Shown here piece by piece: positions 11,997 through 22,823 of a DNA stretch of 64,000 bases. Position 1 is the first letter of the stretch; every line of letters begins with the position of its first letter. The stretch is from Iris pallida (lineage: Eukaryota; Streptophyta; Magnoliopsida; Asparagales; Iridaceae): positions 5,722,838-5,786,837 of the forward strand of contig JANAVB010010791.1 in NCBI GenBank assembly GCA_029216955.1, written 5' to 3'. Both the position numbers and the translations under genes were made by a program. Under the pieces are notes generated by a model. That model saw nothing but the letters and a program-made list of their open reading frames with translations. It did not search any database and was not told the origin of the DNA.

Positions 11997-13305
11997 ATAT
12001 TTTCCTATACCAAAACTCTCCGGTTATCAAATCTTATCCATGACTAATCATCTATTTCCTATTCCTTTGCGAATCTCGAACTTCTTTATATCGTCTCTAA
12101 CTAAGTTGACCGTTCTGGACCCGATGGAATACTCCATGTCATCAACAGAGGCTCCCTTTCATAGTTGTAACACCGAAGTTGATCTTGTGCCACCTTTATT
12201 GTACCACACCAGGCAGCTCACCAGGCGTCGCAACAGGCAAGTATACCTTGCTAATTAAACTGTCAATTATTTATTTACTGCATTATTTATTTTGTTCATA
12301 TTGTTAGTTTCCTTTGTTACAAACTGCGCTTCCAAGCCACACTTGGGTGCAAGTGACTTTATTAGTCGTTATTTTATTTTTTGCATGATGACTTAGTGTT
12401 AGCGGACTACCTTCTTGTTGGAGGTATCCTTATATCTCCTTTGGCTGTGACACTCACACTACACGGTTTGAGACATTTTGTTAGGGGCACGACTTATTGA
12501 CTAGCTATCTCTAAAGTCGTGTGACGGTAGATATTCGTAACTGCTATGGATAAGGTTTTAGAGACTCAAGCAGTTACAAAACTGGACGAGCCATGGACAT
12601 GACTTGAACAGTGTGGGAAATATTGGAGGAGGACAGTCGCTAGTGCATATGGGAAGCCAAACAGGTAAACCACAGTCTCCGGATGGAACTGTGGCGATAT
12701 ATTTGCAGATGCCCTCTGACATTTTAGACGTTACGGACGGATACAGATGACTGGATGCCAGTTACGTACACATAGCCTAAAATCCCACCCATGCGCATGA
12801 AAGTTGTCCTCTAAATTACACATTAGGCGGTTAGAATATCATTTGCATATTTGTGTCTAGGATAGTCATTTATATATTATTTTATTCTGACAGTTCATAT
12901 TAGCTTGTTCTTCCTGTATCTTGCTACGTCCGTCTGAGGACCTAGTTTTTCCCCATGTGTGTGTTCATATTTTTTCGCAGGTATTCTAGCCAAGGCCGTG
13001 GTCTTCTCCATTCCTTCGAAGACAATTGCGCTTGGTTCGTCTTGCCATTTTTATCGCTCGATTTATTGTACATTTCTTTCATTGAAATAGTTGGTAGTAG
13101 ACTTTGTCTCCGTCCAACGATTGTATCATAAATATTCGAGTTGATATTTATATTATTATTCTTTTCATCGTGGATGAGATTTAGTTTGTCTTGGATTACT
13201 ACATTTTACAGCTTATGTATTCATACGAAATCTACGTACTTCGTATGAATACAGCTGGCATGTTTACGTACTTGGTCCTACGTATTTTGGAACTGGGACG
13301 TTACA
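9344..13305 (+). repeat. 3' LTR of LARD-1
   Basis: About 3.96 kb, near-identical to 3991-8020, with the same TATA box (10005-10013), GC-rich stretch (about 10130-11150), (ATT)n at 11178-11215 and (TA)n at about 11922-11991. Confidence 0.85.
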
Positions 13306-13310
13306 AGGGT
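13306..13310. repeat. TSD of LARD-1, right copy (agggt)
   Basis: Exact match to 3986-3990. Confidence 0.9.
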
Positions 13311-13887
13311 TATGTAACATCCCAGTCCCAAAATACATAGGACTAGGTACGTAACATGCCAGTCGTATAACAAATATACGTATGCTGTAAATACAGTATA
13401 ATTATGACTAACTAATCTCATCCACAAAATAAAAGAATAAAGATATTATAGAATCAAATATGAAATGTCATTGTACAAGTTATTGGATAGAGACAAATCC
13501 ACTGCGAAGCATTTAATTGGAAGGAAGGAAATAGCAAAATAAAGAATACAAGCAGAAAGAATGATCCAAGAGCATGTCATTTTCGATAAGAAGGAGAAGA
13601 TCATGATCTTGGCTGGAACTCCTACGGAAAGTCAAGAACACACACACCTGGAGAGATCACTAAGTCCTCAGAGAGATGTAACAAGATACAAAAAAATGTG
13701 CCATACAACTGAATATAAACTGCTCAAAAGTAATTCAAATCATAATATGGTCTAATACTCCATCCTTGAATTAGTGTATCATCCCTCCAACCAAACAAAG
13801 ACAGGAGATGGCACCCTAATCTACGATGAAGTATCTTTTCATGCCATAAATCTGATGTAGTATCCGGACCACGACAATGTTCAGTAC

Positions 13888-14517
13888 ACAACAAAAAATA
13901 ACATTTGTTGACGGTCTTTTTATTGACGGTCGGTAATTCCCGTCAACTATTCGGTTTTACTTGACGGTTTAGGCCTTGTGTCAAGTAAACCCCTCTTTTG
14001 TGTTAAGTATAGAATATTGTACCCTTTTAGTTGACGGGTTTCGAAAAACTGTTACGAAATCTACCACTTTTAGTTGACGGGTAGGTTAAAGCCGTCAACT
14101 AAAGTCAGGGGAAAAGTCTCGCGTCTATTTCAGATGTCATTATCATAATTTTTTTTAAAAAGTTTGGGTTTGTGACGGTTTCCACCAAATATTATATGTG
14201 GAGAAAACCTAAATCTCACTGATCATAACCCCGCTCCTCTTCAAAAAATTTATTTTTCTGGTTTCCACCAAATATTATAAGTTTTGGTCCATCTCCCACT
14301 CATTTGTCGCCATGGCCTCCTTTTCCCTCTCTACTCCATTCAAGCCCTCAATTTTCCTGATACCGGTCGCTCCAAAAACCCTAAAATCCAAATCCTTCCA
14401 CTGCAAGCTCACTCCTCTAGGAGTCAGAGCCATAGCTTCGATCTTCCGTAGAGAAACTAGGCCCTCGATTCAAGGGTTAGGGCTAGGATCCGGGACGGAG
14501 AGGGCCCTCGAAGCAGT
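13888..14517 (+). mobile_element. CACTA-like fragment inside LARD-3
   Basis: About 630 bases absent from the matching place in both LARD-2 LTRs. The left end acaacaaaaaataac is close to a decayed CACTA terminus (CACTACAA...). It is followed by many subterminal ttgacgg/ccgtcaa motifs in both orientations (13913-14100), which is usual for plant En/Spm elements. No transposase and no right terminus are visible, so the right side was lost or this is a chimeric fragment. It carries the ORF start at 14312. The boundary positions are approximate. Confidence 0.5.
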
Positions 14518-14638
14518 GAACCACACCTACAACCAAACAAGGACAAGGTGTGGCACACTAGTTCATGAAAAAATATTGCTCAAAGTTGCGATAGGGTATA
14601 AGTACACAAACCAAAAGTATATATACCTAAACGAATAA
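14312..14638 (+). CDS. ORF with plastid transit-peptide-like N-terminus
   Basis: The ATG at 14312 sits in a favourable context (cgccatggcc). The first 60 or so residues start MASFSLSTPF, are rich in Ser, Pro, Lys and Arg and have almost no acidic residues, which is the composition of a chloroplast transit peptide. From about 14518 the frame runs into LARD-3 LTR sequence (shared block cctacaaccaaacaagg), so the last 40 codons are not native. The most economical reading is the first exon of a nuclear gene for a plastid protein, captured with its 5' leader by the CACTA-like fragment. I do not recognise the donor gene, and nothing shows it is expressed. A chance ORF is possible. Confidence 0.35.
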   Translation: MASFSLSTPFKPSIFLIPVAPKTLKSKSFHCKLTPLGVRAIASIFRRETRPSIQGLGLGSGTERALEAVNHTYNQTRTRCGTLVHEKILLKVAIGYKYTNQKYIYLNE

Positions 14639-15669
14639 AGACGCCTAACCATTCTATGTGAATGCGATTTAAGAACAACCTCCAACACATGGGCACTCTG
14701 ACTAGAATGGGATTGGCATAGTCCCCTCTCTGGACACCAGGGGCCTACGTCCATAACATTCCTCGAACATCAGAGGGCAACAGTAACAATAGGGACATCT
14801 CACACCGTATATCCAGCGGAGCTTTCGGGTTACAAAAGAAAAGTGCATACTTGGCCCATACACTATGGAATTGTGCTCCCCATCCCATGATTATCTATGT
14901 TGTATCCACAATACATATAACCTCTAATAACTACTAAGTCAAACTAATTATACAAACACTATTAGCAGTTAACCCTATCACACGACTTATACGTACCGAT
15001 GGCCAGCCGGCTACGCAAGTCCGCGATCTATATGCGACACGAACATGTCAAGGCCAATGAATGCAGCACAAATAAAGGACGGTCTCTTAATTCTAGGTCA
15101 AATAAGCATAGAAATAATTAAGTAACATAAAATAGAACTAAAGAGTATAATTGCATCTAAATATGACTATGTAACACAATTCATTTTATAGAAAATAAAT
15201 AATTAATAAATGTATACAATATGTGAGCTAAAGTAAATAAACAGCAACGGCAAGGTATCTTTCCTAGTGTGGTGCCTAGTGTGGAGCGATGATCATGATG
15301 GAACAGAGTTGACTTTGGTGTTAAAACTTCATAAGATAGCCTCCGATAACGGGACAGACTGTTCCATCGAGTCCAGAATAGTCCAATTAGCTATGGTCGA
15401 CAAAAGAAAATCCAGTTTCGCAAGAGAATAGGAGATACGATTAGCCATGGTCAAGAATTAATAATCGATGGGATTGGTGTAAATAATACATATACTATTT
15501 TAGAAAATATTTATAATACTTGAAAAATAAATCGTTTAGGTTAAAACCCTAAGTTTTTGTCAAAATAATATTTTAGATAGAAGTCTATATTTTTAGAATA
15601 CCATAAATAATATAATAATATATTTAGGCTTGAAAATCTAGTTTGAAATTATATGTAGGCCATGCCAAA

Positions 15670-15777
<108 letters not shown>

Positions 15778-16370
15778 TAAATTTTAAATTTTGAAAGTAT
15801 TATAAAAATATTTGTATTTAATAATAACCATAAATAATACTAACAAAGTGTAGGAACGTTGAGCACCTCTAGAGGAGGGTGAATATAGTGCATGTGTGTA
15901 GCGGAATGATAATCACCAATTAAAAATATTCTAAGCAGTATCACAGGTATAGAGTAATGAGCAAACTATGAAATTTAAATGCAGAGAGTAAAGAGCATCA
16001 GAAAAGCAAACTCATGACACAGCGATGTATACTATTTTTTCTCTGAGAGGACTAGTCCAGTCTCGAGTACTCTTGCTCGATATTAATCCACTGTGGCTCA
16101 AGCTTTAACAGAGAACTTGCAACTCCTTACAACTACGAGCTTTTATCCGGATGACTCGCAACTTCAAATACAACAAACTTGAAAACTGAAACATTTTCGG
16201 AGAGCCTTCTTTACAACTCGAACAACCAAACTCTAGATTAAAACGGAATGGCACTTGGCTTGGCTAGGAGTCGTTATAGTCTATATATGAAAGTGAATAG
16301 CTCTGGAATACTTTTACATAGAGAGAGAAGAGAGAAGTGAATGAATGATTTGGAATGGAAAGTTTTCCTC

Positions 16371-16378
16371 TATATATA
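16371..16378 (-). promoter_or_regulatory. TATA box in the COP LTR
   Basis: TATATATA on the minus strand, 14 bases downstream of the nearest GAACTC site. Confidence 0.5.
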
Positions 16379-16392
16379 GCATTTTTGGGGCA

Positions 16393-16525
16393 GAACTCGG
16401 CATGAGTTCGGTTCCATAAATTTTATAATTTGAAAAGTAGTTACAGATATTCAGGAAGACCAAAATATTCTGGAAACGGACTAGCAGAACTCAGGTAGAG
16501 TTCGTGCCGAACTCGGTTAGAGTTC
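16393..16525 (-). promoter_or_regulatory. Helically phased GAACTC/GAGTTC array upstream of the COP TATA
   Basis: GAACTC at 16393 and GAGTTC at 16404; then GAACTC 16487, GAGTTC 16498, GAACTC 16509 and GAGTTC 16520. Every neighbour within a cluster starts exactly 11 bp from the last, with unrelated 5-bp spacers. Six exact sites upstream of a TATA box look like a binding array for a dimeric protein. Confidence 0.55.
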
Positions 16526-17009
16526 TCATAAGAATATGTACTCAAATTTGTATGGTCTTTTTGTATGGGCATTGGATATGGGATTGATATAGGATTTGGC
16601 ATAGGTTTTGATATAGGATTGGGTATATAGGTAGGCTTAGAATATGGAGTATAGAAAGCTAGTTGCCAATCCGACCAACCTTACATTTTTTCGAGACTCA
16701 ATAAAAGAAAAAATACAGAATAAATAAAAAATAATTCTTGATCTGCATTTATAGTTTTTGTATGAAGACGACGAGTAGTAGCTTGATGGAAGTAGACGTT
16801 ATGTTCTTGTACCAGTAATGTATTATTTGTCTATCGACCAAAGTGTATGTTGATAATCAAAATCAGGTGTGACTATGACCAATAGGCCAATACAAAGAAG
16901 ATACTGATGGTACTAAAATGACAATATAGCTAATACTATACTCATTTTAAAAAGGTAATATACTAATAGTATTAGTAAAAAGCTGGTTCTAACAAAAGAA
17001 AATTAGAAT

Positions 17010-17050
<41 letters not shown>

Positions 17051-17055
17051 TAACA

Positions 17056-17064
17056 ACTCCCCTT
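17056..17064 (-). promoter_or_regulatory. Polypurine tract of COP
   Basis: aaggggagt (minus strand) immediately before the LTR start, as expected for plus-strand priming. Confidence 0.6.
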
Positions 17065-17490
17065 GTCAAACTTTGAGTTTATACCAAATAAAATAAAAAA
17101 TAATATCAAAATAACTTAAAAAAAATTATACCTTTCGTTTGGTACTTGGTGCATTTGCTTGATTTTTAGTATATACCTCTTCTCCTCCTTGTCATTTGTT
17201 CAAAATGTAAGCTCCCCCGCAAATTGTGAGCACAAATAACATAAGAAAGAAGACAAGATCATACCCAAAAATAGTAAAATAAACATGGCCAATAATATGT
17301 CTAACTGCATAAGTAGAAATGGTAGAAATCACTAAAACTTAATAGCATAACATAAGAGTACAAAAACTCATGAAATATGGAAGTCTAAAAGAGATTTTAC
17401 CATAACTAGTACATAAACATAAAATCTACTAAAAAGTGCTACATGATCATCATCGTCATCAGATACATAACAAAAAAGCCTAAACGCTCA

Positions 17491-18727
17491 TCAACTCGCA
17501 TCATCTCCAGTGTCAGCAGAACGAATAGGATAAATGTATGTTGCAGTAGGGTCAAAGTTGCGTCGAACCTGACGATCCTCGAACCTGGGTCCTTCGAAGT
17601 CTGGATAGCGAAGAATCGGAGTAGAAATAGTAGGATGATGAGCCAGGGTCCACTAAATGTCAGCAATACCTTTCCTCAGAGTCTGAAACTGGTACGTCAG
17701 ACGATAGTTAGTGTCTTGTGACGAACGTGCTCCGTCTGATGGCACTCATCCTCGAGAATGCAGCGAACCTCGAATCGGTCGAAAAGCTGATTGGTGGTAC
17801 GGGTAAGAGGGACATCAGTATGAGGGGCTAGTGTAGGCTGAAGAACCTGGGTACGTGGAATACCTCTGGCACCAACTACAGAAAGAATAGGGACATAAAA
17901 CTTCCTAGACCTATGAAGCTCAGATGGCGTACCATCAATAGGACAGAAATCCAAAGGGATGTTGTACCTATGGAAGATGATAGAAAGAACCATAGGATAG
18001 ATAAAGTTACGCCCTACCTTCTTGCAGTTATGCATGGCTAATCATGGTTTTGGAAAGACTAAAGAAAATCCCAAAATGAATATGAACATGTCAGACAACT
18101 CCAAATACGTGATCTCATCAGTAGATCCCGTTTTGGGTAAGATAGATACAATGATAATATAATGAAGCTCAAAAAATGTTGGTTCATGTAACGTGACATG
18201 AGCCGTCCCTGGGGTCTAGGGTTCATTGCACACATTGCATCCTTGAAAGTCTCTAAGTCTAGATCGGGACCAAACTAGACTTTGGTGATATTGACTAAAG
18301 CATCTCCAGTATTGGGAACCTGGAGCCATTCGCTTAAGTCGTCGTCATCAAATTCCATTTCAGTCCAACAGACTGAGGAATACATTATACCATGCGAATA
18401 TTGTAAGTTACAATAAAACATCCAAACGACGTTGCCATATATCGGATTAGAAATTTCTACAAATTCGTATAGGTTAATATTTTGAAAAGTCAAACAGTAT
18501 TTCGGGAAAATGATAAAATTAATGGAGTTGCCCGGACATATAGAACGTTTGTAAAAGTCATGAAACCAAACAATTGAGATCTCTAAGTCTACGAATAACG
18601 TAGAATCAAAGTCATCCTCGTCGAATGGTGGAAGTGGGATAAATAGACTTTCAAGAAGCGTGTATGATGGGATTGATGTGGAAGCACCATCTCCTCTTTT
18701 CTTTTTCTTTAAAAATCTAGGAGCCAT
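17491..18727 (-). pseudogene. 3' ORF downstream of copia pol (env-like position), degenerate
   Basis: The ATG at 18727 starts MAPRFLKKKK. The frame stays open to 18275, where one stop occurs, and then continues in related reading through about 17697 to a final TGA at 17491-17493, roughly 410 codons in all. Visible stretches include ETFKDAMCAMNPRP, FIYPMVLS and FDRFEVRCILEDECHQ. There is no clear signal peptide, transmembrane segment or catalytic motif. Its place between RNase H and the 3' LTR is where SIRE-type elements carry an env-like ORF, but the sequence alone does not show an envelope function. A TATA-like box and phased GAACTC/GAGTTC sites lie upstream at 18921-19001. Confidence 0.5.
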
Positions 18728-18920
18728 AGAAAATTGACAAGAAATGAGTAGGAATTACCGAAGTATAGTGGCATAGAGTGCAAAAGAATGTGCCAAAACC
18801 CTTCGATCCAAAGTTTAAGGGCCTAACACTAAGAGATTTGGGAGAAAATTAGAGTTAGGGTTAGGTTTTTTGGGTGTTTGGGCGGCTGTGTTTGTGGAAG
18901 AAGAAGAAAATGAAGTGGGG

Positions 18921-18928
18921 TTTAAATA
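18921..18928 (-). promoter_or_regulatory. TATA-like box upstream of the COP 3' ORF
   Basis: TATTTAAA (minus strand), about 195 bases upstream of the ATG at 18727 and about 45 bases downstream of the GAACTC/GAGTTC sites at 18974-19001. Confidence 0.35.
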
Positions 18929-18973
18929 AAAAGTGGGCCAACACTGCTAGGTCAGTTCTATCAGCGGGTATCC

Positions 18974-19001
18974 GAACTCGGCCAGCGTTCTGTCAGAGTT
19001 C
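18974..19001 (-). promoter_or_regulatory. Second phased GAACTC/GAGTTC array, upstream of the COP 3' ORF
   Basis: GAACTC at 18974, GCGTTC (one change) at 18985 and GAGTTC at 18996, again 11 bp from start to start. It is the same motif and phase as in the LTR promoter. Confidence 0.5.
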
Positions 19002-19300
19002 GGTACACTTGTATTTTGAAAACCGTCTTTTGATTTATGAATAGGAATTGTATTAGAACTAATACTCATTTGTTTAAATAAATCTTCATTACTTTGGGTT
19101 AATTGTAAGGGTCGGATTCCAGCTTGCGATAGTCCCAGGACTAGTATACCGTATCGCTTCAAACTATTTATACCTGTATGACAGAAGGGCCCATTCAGCT
19201 TGTACCCAAAATAACTCTAACTTAAAATAAATTATTTTAATATAGTCTAAATAATTTCCTAAACATAAAGCATTAGTGTTTCCAAAAATTCAAGAATAAC

Positions 19301-20423
19301 TTACTCGCGACAAATAAAGTTGAATCGGTCTTCAATTAATGATTTTGTGAAAATATCTCCTAACTGATGATCTGTATTAATAAATTCTAAGCAAATATCT
19401 ACATATTGTTAGTGATCACGTAAAAAGTGATGACATATTTCGATGTGTTTAGTGTGTGAGTGACATACAGGATTCTTTGTCAAATTTATTATGTTAGTGT
19501 TGTCACAATAAATAGGAATCTTTGTGTAGTGCAGATTATAGTCTTCTAAAGTTTGCTTCATCCACAAAATTTTTGCACAACAATGTCCTGCATCGATATA
19601 CTTGACTTCAGTCGTTGATAATGCAATAGATTTTATTTTTTGCTAAACCAAGAGACTAAAGATTTACATAGGAAATGATACGTACCGCTGGTACTTTTAT
19701 GGTTTACTTTGCATCAAGCAAAATCAACATCAGAATACCCAATCAGGTCAAATAATGTCGTTTTGGGATACTATAAGCCGACATTAGAAGTACCCTTAAG
19801 GTATCCAAAGATATGCTTAACTGCGCATAAGTATGATTCCTTAGGGTTATCTTGATATCTAGTACATATGCAAACACTAAACATAATATCAGGTCGACTT
19901 ATAGTTAAATATAGTAAACTACCAATCATGCCTTGATACTTACGTTGGTCGACTGATTTGCCACTTTCATCAAAATCAAGTTTAGTTGATGTAGCCATAG
20001 GAGTCCTGATAGACTTTGAATTGTCGACGTCAAACTTCTTCAACAAGTCCTTCGTGTACTTGGCTTGATTGATAAAGATTCCCTGAGTGCTTTGCTTGAT
20101 TAGCAGTCCGAGGAAGTAGTTAAGCTCTCTCATCGTACTTATTTCAAACTCACTCTGCATATACTTAGCAAATTTTTGACATAATTGTTCATTAGTAGAA
20201 CCGAATATGATATCATCTACATAAATTTTTACTAATAGAATGTCATCATTTAAAGACTTGATAAATAGAGTTGTATCAACTCTTCCTTTTGAAAAACCAT
20301 TTTCAAGTAGAAAGGAACTTAGGTGATCATACCAAGCACGAGGGGCTTGTTTGAGTCCATAAAGTGCCTTACATAACTTGAAAACGTGATCAAAAAAATT
20401 GAAATCTTCAAAACTAGGAGGTT
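19301..20423 (-). pseudogene. COP RT C-terminal half and RNase H
   Basis: Copia reverse transcriptase/RNase H, which would copy the element RNA to DNA in a particle. The minus reading from 20423 gives KALYGLKQAPRAWYD, then the catalytic YVDD (20212-20223), MRELNYFLGL, ISRPDIMF and a GTSNVGL block. The RNase H part includes ALSTTEVKY, WMKQTLED, CDNTN and KHIEICHHFLRD, and ends IEDRFNFICRE with TAA at 19301-19303. Stops and a frame change after 19771 break it. The upstream edge is an abrupt cut by Tat-2; the missing N-terminal RT continues at 44386. Confidence 0.8.
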
Positions 20424-20429
20424 GTTGTT
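20424..20429. repeat. Target duplication of Tat-2, left copy (gttgtt)
   Basis: gttgtt before the LTR, repeated at 44380-44385 after the other LTR. Ty3/gypsy duplications are usually 5 bp, so one of the six bases may be chance. Confidence 0.8.
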
Positions 20430-22533
20430 TGCCATTAAAATCTTTTGATTACAAATTTCAATTATAAACAGAACAGTGTTACAATGTAGGACTTAGACGT
20501 AGTCCTAGGAGTACACTTTTGTTTATCTGGGTTCTTTGTGCCGATGGAGCGAGTGGTAATGCGTTGACTCCATTGACGATCTGACGACGATTCTCGGTTC
20601 TCTGAAGGTCTGAGTTGCTCTGGGTGCCGGAGCTTGCGGAGAGGAAGAAGACGTTGAGTGTCTGTATCTGCCTTTCTGTATATATATGTCGGTGGTTGTG
20701 TGATGTGTGTGTAAGAAAGAAGTGATCCCTCTATTTATAGCTTTACAGACTGGCTGCTCATGTGCGCATATGTAGGATGCACCTGAACGCGGGGACGCCA
20801 CGTAGTGGTTGCTGATGGAGGCGCATGGGCGATGCGCTCTGATTAAGGAGTTGAACCCTTCCTATTGCTTTTGTGGGCTACGGCCGAGGTGACACGTAGC
20901 AATGAAGAGAATCTTTCAGTTGCTGAGATCTTAGGTGATTAGCACCCCTTCATAGGCTGAATCAAGTCAAAGGATGCGTGTCGTAGGTCCATGGCTCGAA
21001 GATCTCGGATTTGGTGGGGAGTGATCTGATAGGATGCGCCTAGAATTGGGCACATGAGGAGACTTTGGCTCGTAATCTTTAGGAGTCACGAACCAGTCGG
21101 GGCGTATGGCTTTTGAAGCGCATACGGGGCTTCAGTAGTGACTTTACTTCTGTCTTTAGGGATCAGAAAAAAGTCTGAGGTGCACGGCTTTTGAGGCACA
21201 TGCAGAGATTTAGGCGCATACGGGGCTTCAGTAGTGGTTGCTGATGATGCTGACGTCGGCGACGCTTCGTCTTCTGAAAAAGCTGTCAATCGTTCATTCC
21301 TCGGGCGACGTGCTGTCAACTCTGTCAGACTTCAGCATTTAATATTCTTTGACAGGTGATTGGCTGTTGAGTGGGCGCATCAACCGGCGTTCCACTAGGC
21401 ACATGGGGACGCATGGGGGCACATCCTTATGAGGCGATTGGAGCTGATGGGCGCGTCTGTATGATGTGCGGTCTGACCGGCACATCCGTTTGCATGATAC
21501 GTCTTTATGGGCCCGACTGTTACATTCTTCGAGTGCTTTAAATAGCCATTTTTAACATGGCTAAATTCGAAGCGTCAGGTTCATCACCATTCAATGCAAA
21601 TTTATTGCACGAGATTCGGAGAGCCGGCCACTTGGCGCATGGGTTTGATTTGCCCGGCCTATAAATAGTGGCATGGAGAGGGTTTGCTTCTCGTTCTCTC
21701 ACGTCCTCCTGAAATAAACTTGTTTGCCCGAGCACATTCTGTTGACGAGATGCTCCCGAGGGTAAAGATGCGACGTATTGTCTTCATTGATGCACTTGAA
21801 GGTGACTGTTACATCCAAAAGTCGGAGTCGAGGGCTTCCGAGGCAAGCGGAAGGTGCCTGTTGTATCCAAAGATCGGGATGCTCGAGTCTCATCTCCGTT
21901 ATACCGAAAGAGCCGCAGATCAGAATTGTGGTGCCCCGATCATCTTTCTTGGGCTTTGGGAGAGCTCCTCCTCCTGCTAGAGTGGGTGTTGCCCATTCTG
22001 GTTGGGTTGAAAGCTGCTCCTTTAGCCGCAGGTTGATTTACGGTGCTCTTCTCTTCCTTAGTTTAGAGAGCTCTTCCTCCAGCTAGAGGGTTGATTGCCA
22101 CCCTCGTTCTGCTTAATAAATGCTTCATTAGTCGAAGCATTTGATGGCGCATATGCTGACACTTCATGATGCGTCTGACTGGGACGCTGAAGGGCGGCAC
22201 ATAACTCAGCTACTGAAGGGATGCACATAACTGAGGATGCACATAACTGAGCTGCTGAAGGAATGCCCTGGCTGAGAGAGCATGGCGAGATGTGCCTGTT
22301 TGAGAGCGCATGGCGGTTGTTGCGCCTAGCTATAGACTTAGGGTCTTTTATTTGTAGAAATTCTCCTTTATACAGCTCTTTTTTAGACATATAATAGACT
22401 TTTATATGAAATAAAAATCCTCTTTTAATGTCTATACTTTTGCTTTGCTGTGCCAAGTACTTCCTCTGAGCTCCCTTGCGCATGTAATGTTTGGTGCATA
22501 GGATTTCTGATCCTGAAATTCCATGCTTCTACA
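20430..22533 (-). repeat. 3' LTR of Tat-2
   Basis: About 2.1 kb, direct repeat of 42256-44379, TG...CA ends. It has a TATA box for the sense direction (CTATAAATAG on minus at 20731-20740) and one for the opposite direction (TATAAATAG near 21660 on plus). At least a dozen exact gcgcat/atgcgc motifs are scattered through it. Small ORFs inside are not credible genes. Confidence 0.85.
20731..20740 (-). promoter_or_regulatory. Sense TATA box of the Tat-2 LTR
   Basis: CTATAAATAG on the minus strand, about 300 bases before the LTR end. The other LTR has the same box near 42557-42566. Confidence 0.55.
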
Positions 22534-22548
22534 AGACCCCCTCCAAAG
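22534..22548 (-). promoter_or_regulatory. Polypurine tract of Tat-2
   Basis: On the minus strand ctttggagggggtct abuts the LTR start. Tat-1 has ggggtct at the same place (1510-1516). Confidence 0.65.
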
Positions 22549-22814
22549 TTTTCAAAACTTTTTGCCAAGTTTTGGAATACTTTGAATAAGAAGCATGGTG
22601 GCATTTTCAACGGGGCGCATGACTGTTCGGGAGCATGATTGCTCCACGCATCAGTGATGGGGCGCATGCTCCTCTCAGTAAATGCAAATGATAACGCTTC
22701 GATAACTAAGTAGATTAATGATGATCTTTTTGGATTTATTTGCAGTTATCACCTCACAGAACCCGAGGCGGCGGCTGAGGTCACACTTCATCGGTTCATG
22801 TGTACGACTGAGCC

Positions 22815-22823
22815 TATAAATAG
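22815..22823 (+). promoter_or_regulatory. TATA box of the Tat-2 antisense gene
   Basis: TATAAATAG within gcctataaataggcatg, about 100 bases upstream of the ATG at 22926. It lies outside the LTR, so the gene has its own promoter. Confidence 0.6.

Larger units (their letters stand above)
3991..13305 (+). mobile_element. LARD-1: complete non-autonomous LTR element
   Basis: Two long direct repeats (3991-8020 and 9344-13305), each starting TGTAAAACCCC and ending GGGACGTTACA, flank a 1.3-kb interior. A perfect 5-bp TSD marks a single insertion. The interior has no gag or pol ORF, so the element must borrow proteins. A sequence tttcgaggacgaaatt followed by a purine stretch just before the second LTR is typical of the pol-LTR border of plant chromovirus-type Ty3/gypsy elements, which suggests the parent lineage. 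The LTRs are very alike, so the insertion is fairly young; the largest difference is an extra AT-rich block near 6140-6210 in the left LTR. Confidence 0.85.
15849..17055 (-). repeat. 3' LTR of COP
   Basis: About 1.2 kb, TG...CA on both ends in the minus reading (starts TGTTAATTATT, ends CGTTCCTACA). A purine tract aaggggagt (17056-17064, minus) abuts it. A TATATATA box lies at 16371-16378 (minus). A set of GAACTC/GAGTTC sites lies directly upstream of the TATA in the direction of transcription. An (AAT)n microsatellite occupies 17011-17050. Confidence 0.7.

Noticed and set aside
17439..17721. Plus-strand ORF 17443-17721
   Set aside because: Shadow of the minus-strand COP 3' ORF, whose frame and final stop at 17491 fit better.
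17491..18727. Firm call of an envelope gene for the COP 3' ORF
   Set aside because: Only its position suggests it; no signal peptide, transmembrane helix or fusion-type motif can be seen.
21684..22086. Overlapping plus-strand ORFs in the Tat-2 LTR (repeated at 43529-43931)
   Set aside because: They lie wholly within the LTR, overlap in three frames and show no recognisable domain.
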